Shown one piece after another: positions 40,557 to 51,395 of a stretch of DNA of 64,000 nucleotides. The notes under the pieces are model-generated. The model saw nothing but the letters and a program-made list of their open reading frames with translations. It did not search any database and was not told the DNA's origin. Source of the DNA: Phytophthora colocasiae (lineage: Eukaryota; Oomycota; Peronosporomycetes; Peronosporales; Peronosporaceae); the NCBI GenBank assembly GCA_018806915.1, contig JAGKQI010000098.1:2728001-2792000 (forward strand), written 5' to 3'. A program made the position numbers and the translations under genes. The first letter of the stretch is position 1. Every line of letters begins with the position of its first letter.

Positions 40557-43500
40557 GAAGAACGAGGATCAAGATCACGCTTGCAGGATACCTGGTCTAC
40601 TTTTTTGATATTTGGATCGGGGATCTATCCGGGCAAGATGCGATCCTGGGTATGGATTTCATGATCCCGGCTGGGGTCCGGATGGATCTTGCGAAGGGAT
40701 CGATGTGCTTACCTAATGAAGTGGGGATCCCACTTAGTGGTCGCAAGAGATTATACGGGGAGAAGGTAAGATCGGTAAAATTGGAAGAAGATCTACATAT
40801 CCCAGTTGGGGGATCCGAAGAGGCCGCATCGAGAGTGAAATTATCGGCGACGGAGAAATTGTGGGTGAACAGAGGCGACCAATGGGTACCTACCGTGGTA
40901 AATGGACCCGGCCGAACTCGGTACTTAGTGATCACGAATTTGAGCGAGAAGATTTTACGACTGGATCACAGATTACATGTCGGGATGGTACTGGATCAAG
41001 AAAAAGTTCCTCGCTACCCCGGGTTTGTGTCGGTCGGGTCCCGGCGTTACATGGAGTGGCAGAATCTAGCTCTAGAAGCGACAGTGGACGCAAGACCGGA
41101 ACCTCAGGAAACCGTAGAGAACCCCTTACCGTCGGTCGAACGGCCGACCTACGTTACGCCGCGATCTATACTCCGTCGAGGTGGGGCAATCAAGACCGAT
41201 CCTGATCCTGCACCAATATCGACATTGGAACCGCGATCACCGACCGATACGGCCGAAGTCAAGGTCGCATTCATCGATCCCCAACCGGATCCCATGGATA
41301 CCCCACCGACCACGATCAGTTCCGACAAGGCCCCGAGTGGCGAAGCTGGGGGCGGTGAGACTGAGACGAATGGTGAGACTGAGACGAATGAGAGCTTGCC
41401 AGATCAGGCCCCAGGTCGGACAGATCGGACATGTGAAGAGGAAATCGAGGTAAAAACAGAAAAACCAGATTTTCAAATCGAGATCCAACATGTATCCGAC
41501 GCCGATGCCGTCCCCATGGTTAAAGACACCCCGATCTTGACAGCCAAGGACGATAGGCTGCGTGATCAATCAACGGATGAACCGGATCCGACATCTCCTG
41601 AAGGGATCGAGAACGCTGATCAGACCCACTTACACGAAAGTGGCGATTTTTCGGCCGAAGATCTAGCCGATAATCTCGCAGTAGTACCGGAGATCCAGAT
41701 TTCCACCACTGAAGAAGTCAGGATCGAAGATCTGCAAGTAGGAAATCCGGGATCGGCTACCCCGGAGGAGATCGAGAAACTTCGACAGATTATTTGGAAG
41801 AAGCGACATCTCCTGATCGGAAAGGGAAACGCACTTCCTCCAGCGGCCAAGGGTGTTATATGCGATATCGACGTGGGTGACGCAAAGCCGATTGCACAAT
41901 GAGTCCGAAAGGTGGCGCCACAGTTCCGCGAGAAAGTATCGGATCTCATCAAAGGACTCCTAGCTGCCAAGATCATCCGGCCATCGACCTCGCCATGGGC
42001 ATCGCCGATCGTGGTGATCATCAAGAAGAACGGTGTAGACATCCGACTATGTATCGATTATCGGCTGGTGAACGGTCTCACGAGGCTGATGATCTACCCA
42101 ATGCCTCTGATCAATGACCTGTTAGAAGATCTTGACAAAGTTCTGTGGTACTGTTCATTAGACATGGCAAGTGGATTCTGGGTCGTATCAATGACCGATC
42201 GAGCTCGCGCGATCTCAGCTTTCATCACCCCGTTCGGCCTCTTCGAGTGGAATCGCATGCCGTTCGGGCTGAAGAACGCCCCTCAGATCTATCAACGTCT
42301 TGTGGACAACGCCCTATATGGATTTTTGAAGATCTCCCAGTCAGGGAATACGAAAGACTCTACAGATGTGTTTGAATCAGGGGTCCCGGAAGATCCTGGT
42401 CGCCCGTCGGTTCTAGGACGGAGATCTTACATCGACGATATCTTGAACACGGCTGGAACATGGGATCAAATGTGCGATCGGGTGGAAGACCTATTGGAGG
42501 CCTGTGATAAGTGGAATCTCTCGATCAGTGTGGCGAAGAGCTTCTGGGGCATGGATAAGGTGGAATATCTCGGACACAAAGTGTCGATCGACGGATTGAA
42601 GGCAAACCCGAAAGACCTGAAGTCTCTGACAGATCTGCCATTCCCTGGGTCGCTCCGATCCATGCAATCGTTCCTGGGAAGTTTGAATTACTATAGTCGG
42701 TTCATCGAGGATTATGCGATCTATGCATCGGTCCTATATGAACTACGTGACGTGGAGTTCGCAGAACTGGAAGAAGCGACCAGATCTTCGAAAGATCATG
42801 GATAGTACGGACCCGATCAATCGAGATCCCGTTGCGCTTAAGTCGAATCAGGATGGATCACCCGACACCTTGACTCAAAAGGGGAATAGTACGCCGGATT
42901 TTAACTTGGGGGCGACGCCTCCCCCCTGTTCAAGCAAGGTCGGAGCCAATCTGGCCCAAAGAGCTGGCGACGAAAGGTGGGGTAGGGCACACAGGGCGTT
43001 TACAGCCTTGAAAACCAAGATCGCGTCGACCCCGATCCTTCGTCACTTCGACATGACAAAGTTACCCGTGGTGATCGTGTATGCCAGTGACTGGGCGATT
43101 TCCGCCGCACTAATGCAGGAACACGACCAGATCTACCACCCGGTCGCGTTTGCCAGCCGAACCTTGAAGACGAACGAGTTAAACTATAATGTTGCCGAAA
43201 AGGAGGTGTTGGCTCTACTTCGGATCCTGGATCTACACTACACCCTGTTGGTGGGACGTCGGATCAAGGTCCTAACCAGACACTCCACGCTTGCCTGGCT
43301 GTTCAGGTCTGCCGGCCTTCAAGGGCGTCTGGGACAATGGTCTGCTCTCCTGTCCCCATGGACACTCGAGATCACGAAGTGTACGAAGGGAGAGGATGAG
43401 ATACTGGGGGCGATCGCAGCTAATATAACGCCTAGATCGGAGATCGACGAAGCCCTGATCGCGATCGCGCCACAGAAGGAACCAAGGCGTATAATCCAGA

Positions 43501-45728
43501 TGCCGATTCCCACCGTAGATCCAGGCGAGGAGCTATGGGTGGTAAGTTTCGACGGTTCGGCACGCGTGAAACGAGGAGGAGGCGCTTTCAGCGCGATCGT
43601 GTGGAGTTTGCCGGAGTGGAAAGTGATCAAAGCTAGATCAGACTATGCGGAGAGTCTTACTGTCAATGAAGCGGAATACCGTGGGCTCTTGTTAGGTCTT
43701 GGCATGATCGCACAGTTAGAACGCCGCCGTTTGGTCATTTGTGGCGATTCGAACCTAGTGATCCGACAAGTCCGGGGCGAGATCGACTGCAAGGCACCAG
43801 GATTGACGTTACTGAAACAGAAGGTGCTAGATCACTTGCGGAATTGGGGAGATCATGAGCTAGTCCATGTGAAGAGAGACTGGAATGGGAGCGCAGACAG
43901 CTTGGCGAGTGCCGCGCTGCAGCGAGGAAGCGGGATCGAGGTCCACGATGAAGCAGATCGGTGTGATCTGGTCACTCTAAATCGGCTTGATGAGGTGTTG
44001 ATCCCTCGAGTTGAAGATCGACCGGTGCAAGTGTCGGCCGTAGCCACGGGTGCAGCCCGAGCGCGACCCGATGCCGCCGTCCTGCGAGAGGAACTGATCC
44101 GGGATATGCGAGTGGATCGGATCAGGCGAGCCCAGGACGAGGAGGTCTGGATCGCCCGACTAAAGAAGTACCTGGCTGGGCAGATCGCGGATCCTACTAG
44201 AGCCGAATCTGGATCCTACGCCAAGATCGCCTCCGAGTACGAGGTAGATGAACAAGATCTGCTCTTTTACAGCCCACCAGGACCGAGATCAAGTGGTGAT
44301 CGCGATCGCCTGATGAGACTTGTAGTTCCAGAAACGCTACAGCAGGATGTCCTCCACCACTACCATACGACTCTGGAAGGGGGACATCAGGGGATCGGAC
44401 GCACTTATCAGCGTATCCGAGATCATTTCCACTGGAGGGGATTATATCGGAGTGTGCAGCGATACGTAGGCGAGTGTGTAGACTGTGAGACCGGAAAGGG
44501 GAGACCCACGATCCGGGGCGAGTCACCTGGGAATCTGCAAGCTACATACCCATTCCAGATCATAGCGATGGATCACATACCCTCTCTGCCCAGATCCAAC
44601 AAAGGCAATACTGAACTGCTGATCTGGGTGGATCTGTTCACGGGATATGTGATCGCAAAGGCTAGTTCCTCCCGATCGGCTCAGACCGTCGCGGAATCTT
44701 ATGAAGAATGCGTGTTCCGCAGATTTGGCGCTAGCGAGATGATCAGGCACGATCGAGAGCCGGGCTTCATGTCCGACTTCTTCAGATCGTTTAATAGGAT
44801 CCTGGGGCAGCGACAACGGGCGACGATGGCCTACCGACCACAGGCCAATGGGACTGCGGAACGGATGGTGCAAACGGCCACTAGGGCAATCAGGATGTAT
44901 GTTCAAGATCTCGATCAAAAGGACTGGGATGAATATGCGGAGAGATTGACTTTCGCCATTAACACGGCTCACGATCGGGTCCGGGGAGATACCCCTCACT
45001 ATTTGGTACACGGATGGGATCCAAGATCGACGTTGGAAGCAACGATCCCGATCGGGTCGACCAGACGCCACGATCGCGATCCAAGACGGTGGAGATATCG
45101 CGTTCAGAGATACTACCAGCAGTCGAGAGAACAGGTCAACGCTAAGCTGCGAGAGGCGATCGCGGACCGAGCTGATCGGCACAATGAGGATGTCGATCCG
45201 CATCAGATCGAAGCTGGATCACGAGTTTGGCTATACCTAGATCGTGTGAAGGAAGGGTATGCCCGTAAACTCGCCCACCTTTGGCATGGCCCGTTCCGTG
45301 TTGCAGAGAAGCTCAATGAATTCACGATCAAGCTGGAGATCGCAGGCTCTGATTACCATATCTTTCCAGTGGTTCATGTTTCTAAGCTAAAGCTGGTACG
45401 GAATTTCCCAGATCGACCGCGGATCGAGTTGACGGTAGATGAAGCAGATCGGCTCGATTTCGATGAGATCCTCCTTCCGGAGGACAGTTGGGTTCCAGAT
45501 CTGGATGCCGATGAGTACGAAGTCGAACGGATCTCGGACATGCGAAGTGGGAAACGAACTCGCTACGGCCGGATCTATCGTGAGTTCCTGGTGCACTGGG
45601 TCGGTTATGATGAGCCAACGTGGGTCGACGAAGCTGATCTTAACTGTGGGGCCATATTGAGCGCGTTCCTACGTGACCACGCTAATCGGAACCGGTTCGG
45701 CGTGATGCAGTCGCACGAAGAAGTGTAA

Positions 45729-46080
45729 GGGAAGCCAGGCGAGGTGACAGGGTTACCTCGCCGGGATCGAAGAAGCTGATGTGGAGGAGAATCCAGATCA
45801 AAGCGAGAGTTTTATATTTGTGTATATGCATGTGCGTAGGGAATTTGACGGTGGAAGATGGTGATCCGGGATGTCGAGATGGAGGTGAAAGGGGATCACA
45901 TTCCTAAAATGATAGAGTACGAGGGAATGACTGTGAGAATGGAGATTACGGATTACGGGTGGAGATTATGAGAATTACGAATGGAGATGGAAGAATGTAG
46001 AACGGCCCTGGAAGGGGTTCCGAATCCGAACTCGGGGAGAAGCCCCGAGCCTTGCTGCAAGTGATCGAAGTTCGCACGAC
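45729..46080. other. gypsy A spacer after pol
   Basis: Non-coding spacer between the pol stop and the antisense remnant, with G/A-rich repeated words (GGAGATTA, GAATTACG). The equivalent spacer in gypsy B is 35366-35629. I see no gene. Confidence 0.5.
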
Positions 46081-48880
46081 TTACGGAGAAGCGGCCCCAG
46101 CGGGAGGAGGATTGAACTTGCCGATAAGTCGGGGAATCCTGGTAGCGGGATGGTTGACCGGGTCTTGCCGATACTGGTTACGCCACGGATCCGCCTCGTC
46201 ACACTCCTCCAGAGCCTCGATCAGGTTCGCCGGCTCTGGGACGTTCGCGTTGGGATCCGCCAGGTTGGCACGCCGAGAGACCACGCCGGGATACCAACGA
46301 ACCACATCCACCGACGGAATGGGGAGGTGAAGGAAGAACGGATCCAGCAGGATGTCGAGATCGAACCACTGATTGCGCATTATGGGGGGAAGGAGGCGAG
46401 GAATTGGCGCCAAGCAGACCCAGCCCGACTCCGCCGGGCCTTGCGAGCAACGTAATACCGCTGCAGTTCAAGATCCGCATCCTGCATGGCAGAGGTGATC
46501 TCGAAGTTGTGGGTAGCCTCCCAAAATGCTTGACGGTGCCGTTCCTCCAGAACGCGATAGGTGGCGGCCACGGCCGCGAGGGTGTTCCTCCCTCTCATGC
46601 AGATCGAGGTCGAACGTAAGGGGACCCGGGTTCGCGAAGTCGTTCCACGGCTCCAGAGCCAGCAGATCAAGCACGTTCACGCCCGTGATCAACTCGTGGA
46701 GGTATTCGGTGCGGGGGGTCGGTGCAGGCCCAGCCTGTATCTGGGAAGGGAACAGCCAACCCGAAGGGATCAACAACCGTTTGCCCAGAGAACTGGCGAT
46801 CAGACCCACGATCGAATACTGCCCGATCACCTGCGGATCCCACGGCACGATGTCAGCGGCCGCGAAGGTACGCTGCCGATCGTACCCTGGAATGAAAGAG
46901 GCGACCGGGAACAGGGGTGGTCGGAGCCCGGGGGGCGAGGAACCGCCGGAAGGAGGTGGCGGCGGTGACGGGGAACCCGGAGGTGATCCTGGAGACGGCG
47001 GGCCTGATCCATCTGGAGATGGGCTTGAGCCGTCCGGAGACCCCGATCCACGGGTGCCAGAAGGTCCGGATCTCGGAACCTGACCGGACTCGCGCCGGTG
47101 CGTCGAGATAGACCGTTGGCGGTCCATGTGTAGAGTCTCGTCCTCCTCGGAGTCCTCCGCCTCGTTGGAACGTTCCGATTCGGCTTCAGAACTAGTTCCA
47201 TTGCTGGGTTCTGGGCTTTCGTCCTCTTCGGACGGCGATGAGAATGGGTGCTGGGGATCGTAGTCAGGTCTTCCTCGTCCTCATCCGGCGAATCACCCTC
47301 GGCGGAAGCGATCCGGACTGATCCGTAGGCGCTGGGGTCGAATCAGGGGCTGGAGTGTCGGTTTCCTCCTCCGGCTTGCCCAGAAGCTTGATCCGCCAAC
47401 AGATCCAGCGGACTCGCCGTTGATCCTGCCGGGGTCAGGACCACCGTGGGTGTGACAGGCTGGAGTTGACCCGGGAGCTTCGGTAGCTGCAGGTTTTAGA
47501 TCACGGGGAGCTGAGGTGCTCCGAGCCGGACGCTTGCGTGAGGAAGGAGGAACGGCCGGGGAAGCGGAGGCGCTTCGAGATCTTTTGGTGGCACGAGCCG
47601 CCCGTCGATCCGCGATCCACGAGGACAACCGAGCAGAGGAATCCTCGGCGTGGTGCAGCTGTTGCTCGGCTTCGGCATAATCAGCGTCCAGCTCTTGGTG
47701 AGCCTGTCAAAGCTCCGCGTTCTGTCGCTGGAGTTGGTCGAGTTCCTGTGTCGCCGCATCCCGGGCGGAACGAGCCACGTCAAGGTCTGCGAGGGCAGAC
47801 AAACGATCTTGGGTGGCATCGTCCAGGTCGACCTGGATTCGATCACGGTCTGCCGTTACTCGATTGAGATCTTGCATTGCCTGATCCCGGTCGAGGCGGG
47901 TCTGATCCAGGTCTGCGACGGCCTGATCCCGCTCGGCAATGGCGGCACGATGCTGGACGGAGAGCTGGTCCCGGTCGTGCTGGATTATTTCCAGATTTCC
48001 CAAGGCGTCTGCCAGATCTTGCTCCAAGCTGGATACGGCGGCGGCATCGGCGGTTGCACCCAGAGGCGGAGCGCGAGAATCCGGGGCGGATACGTCCTCC
48101 AAGGCGAGGTGTGCCCTGAGCCAGTTCAACCTGGTGATCCTCTGCCTCGCGTTCCAGATACGCGACTTCGGCTCGAGCGGCGAGCAACTCCGCTTGGGTC
48201 CGCGTCAACTCCAACCTCAACCGAGCTTCCTCTGCTGTCGGGCGATCCTGATCAGCAGGCATGGCCATAGCCGCTTGTGGACCTTGGGAGGAATCGTTCC
48301 TCTGCCAGCGATCAAGGCTACGCTGAGTGAGGGTCAGGTCATGACGCACGGCGGCGAGCTCCCGTTCGCGATCCTGAAGCTCATCCCGGAGTTCAATCTC
48401 CGTCTCCCCGGCTATGCGAAGTTCGGCCAGCCGGAAGTCGAGATCCTCGAGCGCAGAGTCTAGCCGCGCCTGGATCCGGGCCAGTCGCTGCTCAGACTCC
48501 CGTCGTTCGGCGTCGTGCTGGGCCCGCTGATCCTGCAAGGCGGCGATCGCGTCCCCACCGATAGCATCTCCGGTTCCCGATCGCAGATGAGCGATTTCGG
48601 CGTTCAGCCGCAAAATCTCCTCCGCTTGGTCGTCCCGGAAGCGCTCCATATCCTCCATGTCGGATCGCAACCGGCGAACGGTGTCGTCCAGGTGGTCCCG
48701 ATCGCGACTCAAGGTCTCGCGCATCCGTTGGCTATGGGCCAGCCTCGCTTGCAAGGTGACCAGCTCAGGGTTTACCCCGGGGGTTGAGAAGCGGGAGGCC
48801 GTGGATCGGGCGGATCGGAGCGAGTGCTCGCTCGAGGGCGTTCTCGGCGTCAAGGGGGGCGAGGAAGGCGGATCGGACAT
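46077..48880 (-). pseudogene. Antisense ORF of gypsy A, frame-broken
   Basis: On the strand opposite gag-pol, starting at ATG 48880 (MSDPPSSPPLTPRTPSS). The first part is a long coiled coil (RMRETLSRDRDHLDDTVRRL onward). After a frame change near 48100 it continues as SSLEQDLADALGNLEI and the DRDQAVADLDQTRLDRDQAM heptads, then basic/proline-rich linkers and a C-terminal region whose HRQAFWEATHNFEI and VVRWYPGVV words resemble HLQAFWEETHWLTF and CVWKYPAKL in the intact gypsy B antisense protein. At least three frame changes disrupt it. The function is unknown; conserved position and partial similarity to B indicate it once encoded a protein. Confidence 0.65.
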
Positions 48881-48983
48881 TTCGAGAGAGTGGTGGCGCT
48901 TGAACGACTTGTGTTCCAGGTGGTGAATGTGGAAATAAACCCGAAGTGAGCTGCGGCAGCTCAACTTACGTGCTGGGGGCGGA

Positions 48984-50386
48984 TGTGGTGAAGCGGACGA
49001 AAAAATTTTCCCGGAGAAGCGATGTTAGCCACGAACCCGAATAGAGTCGGAACGAGCGACAGGGGGGACCTGTGATCGCCAGATCTGGGTCGAATCAGAC
49101 GAAGGTACGATGGGTCCCGCCGGGAACAGGCAACGGAGACACCGGCGAAGAAGCAGGTGGAGCGGTGTTCGTGGGTGATCCGAATCCTGTCGTGGTGTTC
49201 GTGGGTGATCCGAATCCTGCCGGAGGAAGAATGGGGAAATCAAGGATGTTCTCGCGCGATCAACGATGACGGGGCCCCAAGCGAGCATGATCAGCTTACC
49301 CTGGTGCCCCGAAGCCTCTAACAGCACGATCCAACTTCCCCGGGCGGCGACGAAGCGAGATCACGCAAGATCGCGCAATGATCCTCTCCCGTATAAGTAC
49401 GAGATCAGCTCCGGATCAAGGTCAACCCCAGGCGCGACGCAGACTCTTCTGGTGGCCTGATCCGGATTCTTTGAAGGATTACCAAGCGGGATCAGGCAGC
49501 GATCAAGCCCCGACAAGTGCGCGATCGCTTCGGTTAGGTGCGATGCTTCGGTTAAGTGCGAGATCAAGCTTCGGTTAAGTGCGAGATCAAGCTTCGGTTA
49601 TGCGATCGACTGCTTCGTTATGCGAGATCAAGCTTTCGGCAGATCGGAATCGGCTCAAGATCAGGGTTAGGGGAACCAAGCTAGGGATCAGCTCTGTAGC
49701 CAGTGTCATGTGGTCGTAGGATAGTAAATCAGGATGGGATTAGTAGGCATAGGAATAACCATAAACAGACTCGAATTTGCCCTGAACCACTCAAGTGTCT
49801 TCGCTACGCCTGGAACCGGGAACTACATTGGCCCTACAAGCGTCAGGAAGGTAAGGATACGTGACCTAGTATAGCGGTTAAGTCTGGATAATATATTGGC
49901 CAGCTTTGCCTATCTAGTGAACTATCCTTTAAGTGCATACATCGGATCGGAAGGAATTGGTTGTTTAGCCTAAGGATCCCGTCGAATCTCGCCCCCTCAA
50001 GACCCCCGCTATCGGAAGCGGAAAACAACGAAAGGAAGGGACTGAATCCCGAACATTGGACTATTGGAAGACCTGGATCAAGAACCAGGCACCCGGATCA
50101 AGGCTCGAGAACTCGTCTACGACCGGGATCAAGTACCCCGAGGTGGAGTGAAGAACTTCCACGCCGCCTCAAACCCCTGCGTCACCCAAGACCTTCTTCT
50201 CGTCCCAAGACATCTTCAGAAGTTACCCGGAAGAGCGTAACCCGCCTACCGACGGGTACACAAGGTGAACACTACACGCAACAAGATCACGGATCATCGG
50301 GGGACCCCTCCGTTAGTCGGTGTCTGGGCGCAAGTGGCGATCGCGATCGGCCTCAACCAGATTTTGGCCAGATCCGCTCCACCACA
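48984..50386 (+). repeat. 3' LTR of gypsy A
   Basis: 1,403 bp, ending CCACCACA before the CAGG duplication. Nearly identical to 19528-20924 outside the degenerate tandem array at about 49505-49640. Confidence 0.92.
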
Positions 50387-50390
50387 CAGG

Positions 50391-51109
50391 GTAGGTGGGT
50401 TTCCTTGTCTGAACGAGAAATCAAACTGTGTCACGATCTCTCTGTGCACTGTGCACACTCCCATTAACATCTCCACATCGTCAATAACAAACTGTGGGCC
50501 CATGTATTGTAGCTTCTGTCTCATTGTAGTCATCTCCTGAATGTATGTAGCCATCTTCTTATCAGGCGTGTACGTGTGTGTATACATCTCCCGCTTCAAG
50601 TGCACTCCATACGAGAAGTCACGCTGAGTCTTCTCTGCGACCACAGCATTCCATATGTCTATAGCTCGCCTGTAAACACACACCTTCTGGACATCAGCAT
50701 CAGATAGTCCTCTGATTATTGTCTCCATTGCCAATCGATCTCGTGCATCAAAGTCTCTTTGTGCTTCTCCTTCTTCAACTGGCCGTGTTTCTTCTCCAGT
50801 CACAATTCTCCATGAATCTCGTTGCTCAAGATAAAGCATCAGCCTCATCTGATAGACTTCAAAAACCCCATCAAAAAGTGGTGGTTTGCTAGTACCCAAA
50901 GGTTTGGGCCTAGCCTGAGTAGCAACAGTCTGTCCAATAGCCGTGGCTGGTTGTCCTGTAGCCGTAGCAGACATTGTTTGAGCTGTTCCAGCAGCTGGAG
51001 CCATCGTCGACACCATGCTCGAGCTTGCAGCACTACTTGAACTTGTCATCACTGTACATGTTGCAGCTGAGGTTGCAGCTGTCGATACTCCACTCGTAGA
51101 ATCCGTCAT
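50391..51109 (-). CDS. copia gag N-terminal half
   Basis: Starts at ATG 51109 (MTDSTSGVSTAATSA), 38 bp after the 5' LTR. A Ser/Thr/Ala-rich leader is followed by a copia gag (UBN2-type) core: KPPLFDGVFEVYQMRLMLYL, then RAIDIWNAVVAEK, and the helix ATYIQEMTTMRQKLQYMG. It is cut after QGNPPTL by gypsy A. Joining 50391 to 19527 (one CAGG copy) continues directly as QQVKNALLSRDEMEK in the left half. Role: capsid protein of the virus-like particle. Confidence 0.88.
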
Positions 51110-51129
51110 CTTACTTGCCAAAGCTCGTC

Positions 51130-51146
51130 AACCTTGGGCTCATAAC
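51130..51146 (-). promoter_or_regulatory. copia primer binding site, initiator-Met half-tRNA type
   Basis: Directly after the 5' LTR the minus strand reads GGTTATGAGCCCAAGG (its first G overlapping the LTR end). This complements the anticodon stem-loop of initiator methionine tRNA (GGGCTCATAACC), as in Drosophila copia and Ty5, which are primed by a half-tRNA rather than the CCA end. Confidence 0.75.
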
Positions 51147-51395
51147 CTAGCTGCGTGCGCTGTGTGCGTGAACGCGCTCTAGCAAGAAGTGCTTGCTCAC
51201 TTGGAGTCGACTTAGCGTACACGAAGTTCTGGGAGGAAGAAGGTAAAATCAAAAGTGGATTGAACGTACTCATAGCACTTCACTATAGTACGAGGAGGAA
51301 AAGCTCAAGGCTACCAAACCCCCTGTCGCTCGTGTACATTCGCTCTGTGTAGCTCGTCCCAGTCTCCAGGTTGTGTGAACTGCCACATCCTGCTA
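51147..51395 (-). repeat. 5' LTR of the copia element
   Basis: Same sequence as the 15331-15579 copy. It overlaps the apparent 3' end of the receptor ORF, so frames running from the receptor into this LTR are artefacts of the insertion. Confidence 0.9.

Larger units (their letters stand above)
23241..45728 (+). pseudogene. gypsy A pol (PR-RT-RNaseH-aRNH-INT-chromodomain), interrupted
   Basis: The -1 frame from the shift site reads through a protease with LLLDTGAEVSILD (about 23550) and is cut by gypsy B at 23692. It resumes at 40561 (TRIKITLAGYLVYFFDIW, then LGMDFM). An in-frame TGA at 41900-41902 replaces an expected Arg codon before RT. RT carries LCIDYRLVNG, DMASGFW and YIDD (about 42430). 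The frame changes between about 42714 and 42805. RNase H (ASDWAISAALMQ), a second archaeal-type RNase H (SFDGSARVKRGGG, NEAEYRGLLLGL, CGDSNLVI, about 43540-43930), an integrase with an HHCC finger (44340-44500) and D-D-E core (MDHIPSL; HDREPGF; NGTAERMV), and a chromodomain (DEYEVERI...EFLVHWVGY, 45500-45660) then follow to 45728. The 1,004-aa downstream half is clean. Confidence 0.88.
19528..50386 (+). mobile_element. Ty3/gypsy element A, about 14 kb net, inserted in copia gag and split by gypsy B
   Basis: LTRs 19528-20924 and 48984-50386 start TGTGGTG and end CACCACA. The TSD is CAGG at 19524-19527 and 50387-50390. A PBS follows the left LTR and a purine tract (GGGGGCGGA, 48975-48983) precedes the right one. 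Net length is about 13,990 bp once B (23693-40556) and one GAAG are removed. Order: gag, -1 frameshift signal, PR-RT-RNH-aRNH-INT-chromodomain, then an antisense ORF region. GATC occurs about every 20-30 bp throughout. The coding frames are broken at several points. Confidence 0.93.
15331..51394 (-). mobile_element. Ty1/copia LTR retrotransposon, 5.2 kb net, split by gypsy A
   Basis: The element is on the minus strand with the 5' LTR at 51147-51394 and the 3' LTR at 15331-15578; a shared A beyond each makes the right edge uncertain by 1 bp. The target duplication is ATGAT at 15326-15330 and 51395-51399 (4-5 bp depending on that A). Gene order GAG-PR-INT-RT-RNaseH is copia-type. The two LTRs show no difference by eye, so insertion was recent. 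Gypsy A occupies 19528-50386 inside its gag. Net length without A is about 5,201 bp, normal for copia. The ORF has frame breaks, so it is probably not autonomous. Confidence 0.92.

Noticed and set aside
51283..51394. Apparent C-terminus of the receptor ending in the LTR
   Set aside because: These codons come from the copia LTR; the genuine tail lies at 15163-15325.
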